NCBI GenBank assembly: GCA_005883615.1
Contig: VBEC01000021.1
Coordinates: 23,623-87,622 of the forward strand
From: Chloroflexota bacterium
Lineage (GTDB): Bacteria > Chloroflexota > Limnocylindria > Limnocylindrales > CSP1-4
Length of the DNA stretch: 64,000 bases
Direction of reading: 5' to 3'
The notes beneath the pieces were generated by a model. It had not been told where the DNA came from. It saw only the letters and a list, made by a program, of their open reading frames with translations, and made no database searches. This document shows positions 61,657-64,000 of the stretch, one piece after another. The position numbers were made by a program, and so were the translations under genes. Position 1 is the first letter of the stretch, and each line of letters opens with the position of its first letter.

Positions 61657-63273
61657 TCAGGGACCGAAACCGAGATCTGCAAGCGCCGTCAGCGCGGCGC
61701 CACGTTCGTCCCATGGCCGCATTTCCGATCCCACGACCATCGAGCGCTCATGACCCATGCCGGCGAGCAGCACCACGTCGCCCGGCCTGGCCCGCTCCAG
61801 CGCCGTCCGGATCGCCTGTGCCCGATCCGGAATCAGGAGCAAGTCGCGTCCCCGTCGCTTGCCGGCGGCCTCGGCTCCCCCCGCGATGCCCTCGATGATC
61901 TGATGCGGGTCCTCGTCGCGGGGGTCGTCGTCGGTCAGTACCACGAGGCGACAGCGCTCGGCGGCCACCCTGCCCATGACCGGTCGCTTGCCTGCGTCCC
62001 GCTCGCCGGGGGCCCCAAGCACCGCGATGAGCTCACCGCCTCGGGCTGCCGCGAGCGGCGCCAGATCGTCGAGCACGGTTGCAAGAGCCGTGGGCGCGTG
62101 CGCGAAGTCGATGATCACCCCAAACGGCTGACCGGCATCGACGCGCTCCATTCGGCCGGGCACACCACTGAAATCGCGCAGCCCCTGGAGGACCGCTTCG
62201 TGGTCGAGGGCGAGGGCCTCGCCCAGGGCAACGACGGCCAGAGCGTTGTGAGCGTTAAAACGACCCGACATGTGAATGGCAAGCGACGCGGACCAGCCGC
62301 CGATGGCGATCTCCATCGTCAGGCCGTCGGGCCCCTCCCCCACTCTCGTCGCCCGCACGTCGGCCGTCGGATCCGTGCCGTAGGTGATGAGCCGGGCACC
62401 CGCTTCGCGAGTCACCTCCTCGAACAGCGCTGACGCCGCATCGTCTCGGTTGACGATCCCGACGCGAGGCCACGGCTTCCCCGGCCCGCGCGTGGCGAGC
62501 CGCTCGAAGAGGCTCAGCTTCGCCGCCCGGTAGGCGTCCATCGTCCGGTGCAGCTCCAGGTGCTCCGGGGACAGGTTGGTCAGGATCGCCACGTCGTACG
62601 CAATCCCGGCGACACGCTCGAGGGTCAGTCCGTGCGAGGTGGTTTCTACAACGGCGAGTCGATCGCCCGCCTCCACCATGGCGCGAAGGGTTGCCTGCAG
62701 CTCGAGCGGGCCGGGCGTAGTCATGTGAGCCAGATTCGGAGCGCGGAGGGCACCGATCTTGGTCTCGACCGTCCCCGTCAGGCCCGAGGGCAGGCCGGCG
62801 GCCTCGAGGGCAGCCACGGCCATGAAGGCCGTCGTGGTCTTGCCGTCGGTCCCGGTCACTCCGACCACGCCGAGCTCGTGCGAGGGGTCGCCGTACCACC
62901 AGCAGGCGGCTTCCGCGAGCGCCGAGCGGCCGCGTGCCACGATGACCTGGGGCAGCCCTTTCTCGTCGACCGGCCGCTCGACCAGCGCCGCGCGAGCTCC
63001 GGCAGCGGCAGCTTCGGCGAGGTAGTCGTGGCCGTCGACGCGGTCGCCCGGGACCGCCACGAACAGGCTTCCCGGCAGGACGCGGCGGGAATCCTCGCTG
63101 ACAGACGTGATCTCGAGTTCGGCCAAAGCCGCTCCCCCGATGGCACGGCCGCCTTCGCGCGTCCCTTGCAGCAGTCCGGCATGCTCCAGGCGGGAGATCA
63201 AGCCCTCCAGAGGCTTCGGTTGAGAGGGCTCAGCCGCGGCCAGTAGGTCCGTCAGGCGGCTCGATTCGGTCAT
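61657..63273 (-). CDS. murE: UDP-MurNAc-tripeptide synthetase (MurE)
   Basis: Adds the third residue of the peptidoglycan stem peptide. The 538-residue ligase has DSRRVLPGSLFVAVPGDRVD, the P-loop GVVGVTGTDGKTTTAFM, the Lys/Ser region THMTTPGPLE-like AHMTTPGPLELQ, FNAHNALAVVALGEAL, FAHAPTALATVLDDL and the specificity motif DDPRDEDP. Enzymes using meso-diaminopimelate have DNPR; here the second residue is Asp, as in Thermotoga-type enzymes, so the third amino acid may be ornithine or lysine. ATG 63273 (MTESSRLTDLL) is chosen; the frame is open a little further upstream. A FemX-type gene precedes it. Confidence 0.93.
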   Translation of the reverse strand: MTESSRLTDLLAAAEPSQPKPLEGLISRLEHAGLLQGTREGGRAIGGAALAELEITSVSEDSRRVLPGSLFVAVPGDRVDGHDYLAEAAAAGARAALVERPVDEKGLPQVIVARGRSALAEAACWWYGDPSHELGVVGVTGTDGKTTTAFMAVAALEAAGLPSGLTGTVETKIGALRAPNLAHMTTPGPLELQATLRAMVEAGDRLAVVETTSHGLTLERVAGIAYDVAILTNLSPEHLELHRTMDAYRAAKLSLFERLATRGPGKPWPRVGIVNRDDAASALFEEVTREAGARLITYGTDPTADVRATRVGEGPDGLTMEIAIGGWSASLAIHMSGRFNAHNALAVVALGEALALDHEAVLQGLRDFSGVPGRMERVDAGQPFGVIIDFAHAPTALATVLDDLAPLAAARGGELIAVLGAPGERDAGKRPVMGRVAAERCRLVVLTDDDPRDEDPHQIIEGIAGGAEAAGKRRGRDLLLIPDRAQAIRTALERARPGDVVLLAGMGHERSMVVGSEMRPWDERGAALTALADLGFGP

Positions 63274-63289
63274 CGGTCGATGGAGTCCG

Positions 63290-64000
63290 TCATCGGCCGA
63301 GGGCTCCGGCAAGCCGACCGGTCAGGCGGCCCGCGACATAGCGAATCGAGCGCATGGTCCGCTCATGGGCACCGGCGAGCTCGACCCAATGAGCGCCGAA
63401 CGACTCCTTGAACTGGAGCATGCCGTACGCCGGCTCGCCCTTACGCGGCTTCCGACGAGCACCGGGCACGTCGACGCCACCGAGGTCCATGGTCCGCCGA
63501 CCCTCGCGCACGGCGAGCTGGATGCCCCGCCATACCAGGAGCCTGATCGCACCCGGGAACTCGCGTCGCTTGTCGGCCCGATCGCCGGACAGGGCGTATG
63601 TCAGCCGGTCGCCATGTCGATAGAACGTCGCCCCCGCAACCGGTTCGCCTTCGTCGGTCTCGACGAGCAGGTAGATCGTCTGGCCCGCGCGCAGGCTGCG
63701 GGTCGTCCAGTCCAGGAAGGCAGCTTGCGGCGCAAGCTGGAAGCCGATCCGCCCCGCCGTCGCTGCCAGCATCGAGTAGCACGTCGTGAGGCTGGGACTC
63801 GGATCTGCGACCTGCTCAGGCGACGCCTGCCGGAATGGTTCCTTAAGGGCATCCGTGGACGTGGAATCGAAGACGACCACGCGCAAGCCCTTGCGCTCTG
63901 CCTGGCGAATCAGATTGCGTGTCGTCGCCGCGAACGAGGCGAGTAGCGCGTCCTCGTCGGATGCGGGATCGAGGTCGAGGTCCATTCGGTGGCGCGAGGG
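63290..64000 (-). CDS. FemX/FemAB-type peptidoglycan aminoacyltransferase (5' end outside window)
   Basis: The C-terminal GNAT-like half of a Fem ligase: RNLIRQAERKGLRVVVFDS, then TTCYSMLAATAGRIGFQLAP, GEPVAGATFYRHGDRLTYAL, FPGAIRLLVWRGIQLAVREG and ending KPRKGEPAYGMLQFKESFGA. Fem enzymes add amino acids from tRNA to lipid II to form the cross-bridge. An internal ATG at 63985 exists, but the frame runs open to the window edge and Fem proteins are about 340 residues, so the gene starts outside. It lies directly before murE, which fits peptidoglycan bridge synthesis. Confidence 0.85.
   Translation of the reverse strand, partial: PSRHRMDLDLDPASDEDALLASFAATTRNLIRQAERKGLRVVVFDSTSTDALKEPFRQASPEQVADPSPSLTTCYSMLAATAGRIGFQLAPQAAFLDWTTRSLRAGQTIYLLVETDEGEPVAGATFYRHGDRLTYALSGDRADKRREFPGAIRLLVWRGIQLAVREGRRTMDLGGVDVPGARRKPRKGEPAYGMLQFKESFGAHWVELAGAHERTMRSIRYVAGRLTGRLAGALGR

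Overview
The window is GC-rich bacterial chromosome, almost entirely coding. Most genes lie on the minus strand in long co-directional runs joined by 4-base ATGA/GTGA overlaps. The gene content, a MurE carrying DDPR instead of DNPR, and an FtsA-like/'baseplate J-like' gene pair suggest a Chloroflexota lineage (Limnocylindria/Ellin6529-like). That placement is inferred from gene content, not from a phylogeny. There is one tRNA gene (Pro, GGG). I found no rRNA, CRISPR array, prophage or intact insertion sequence.

Layout. 1-5.3 kb: electron-transfer block (etfA cut by the window edge, etfB, an acyl-CoA dehydrogenase, and a membrane Fe-S protein of the FadF/EMO type) that should pass electrons from acyl-CoA oxidation to quinone. 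5.3-9.9 kb: molybdenum-cofactor run (moeA-moaC-mogA) behind a site-2 protease with CBS domains and a DUF1461 membrane protein. 10.0-12.4 kb: a small decayed island with a TPR protein, a tyrosine-recombinase remnant, a DUF6941-like remnant and near-identical 19-base direct repeats at both ends. 12.4-16.8 kb: PLP decarboxylase, acyl-CoA-dehydrogenase-like flavoprotein and PatD-like aldehyde dehydrogenase, a possible amino acid to amine to acid route. 17.0-18.3 kb: an FtsZ with an N-terminal transmembrane helix. 19.4-26.7 kb: tRNA-Pro, der, ispH, plsC, cmk, rluB, scpB, scpA and an M50 protease. 26.8-36.0 kb: PH/SHOCT protein, xerD-like recombinase, recN, nadK, tlyA, dxs, xseB, a 49-residue membrane peptide gene and xseA. 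36.3-45.9 kb: efp, pepP, mltG, ruvX, baseplate-J-like protein, FtsA-like protein, alaS. 46.0-48.9 kb: nifS-mnmA (tRNA thiolation) with two small membrane proteins. 49.0-64.0 kb: a DNA-glycosylase remnant, typA, a GDSL lipoprotein, a degenerate nucleotidyltransferase, an EamA transporter, a membrane-anchored lipoprotein-like protein, aspS, a VOC protein, hisS, rel, an LmeA-like protein, murE and a FemX-type ligase cut by the right edge.

The two most unusual items are the self-anchored FtsZ and the FtsA-like plus baseplate-J-like pair embedded in the alaS-ruvX-mltG run. A third pattern runs through the whole window. At least eleven operon-head genes have a TANNNT hexamer 6-8 bases before the start codon and no Shine-Dalgarno sequence, which is the signature of leaderless mRNAs. 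Other head genes have an ordinary GGAGG-type site. The commonest hexamer is TAGACT, which also precedes the tRNA gene.
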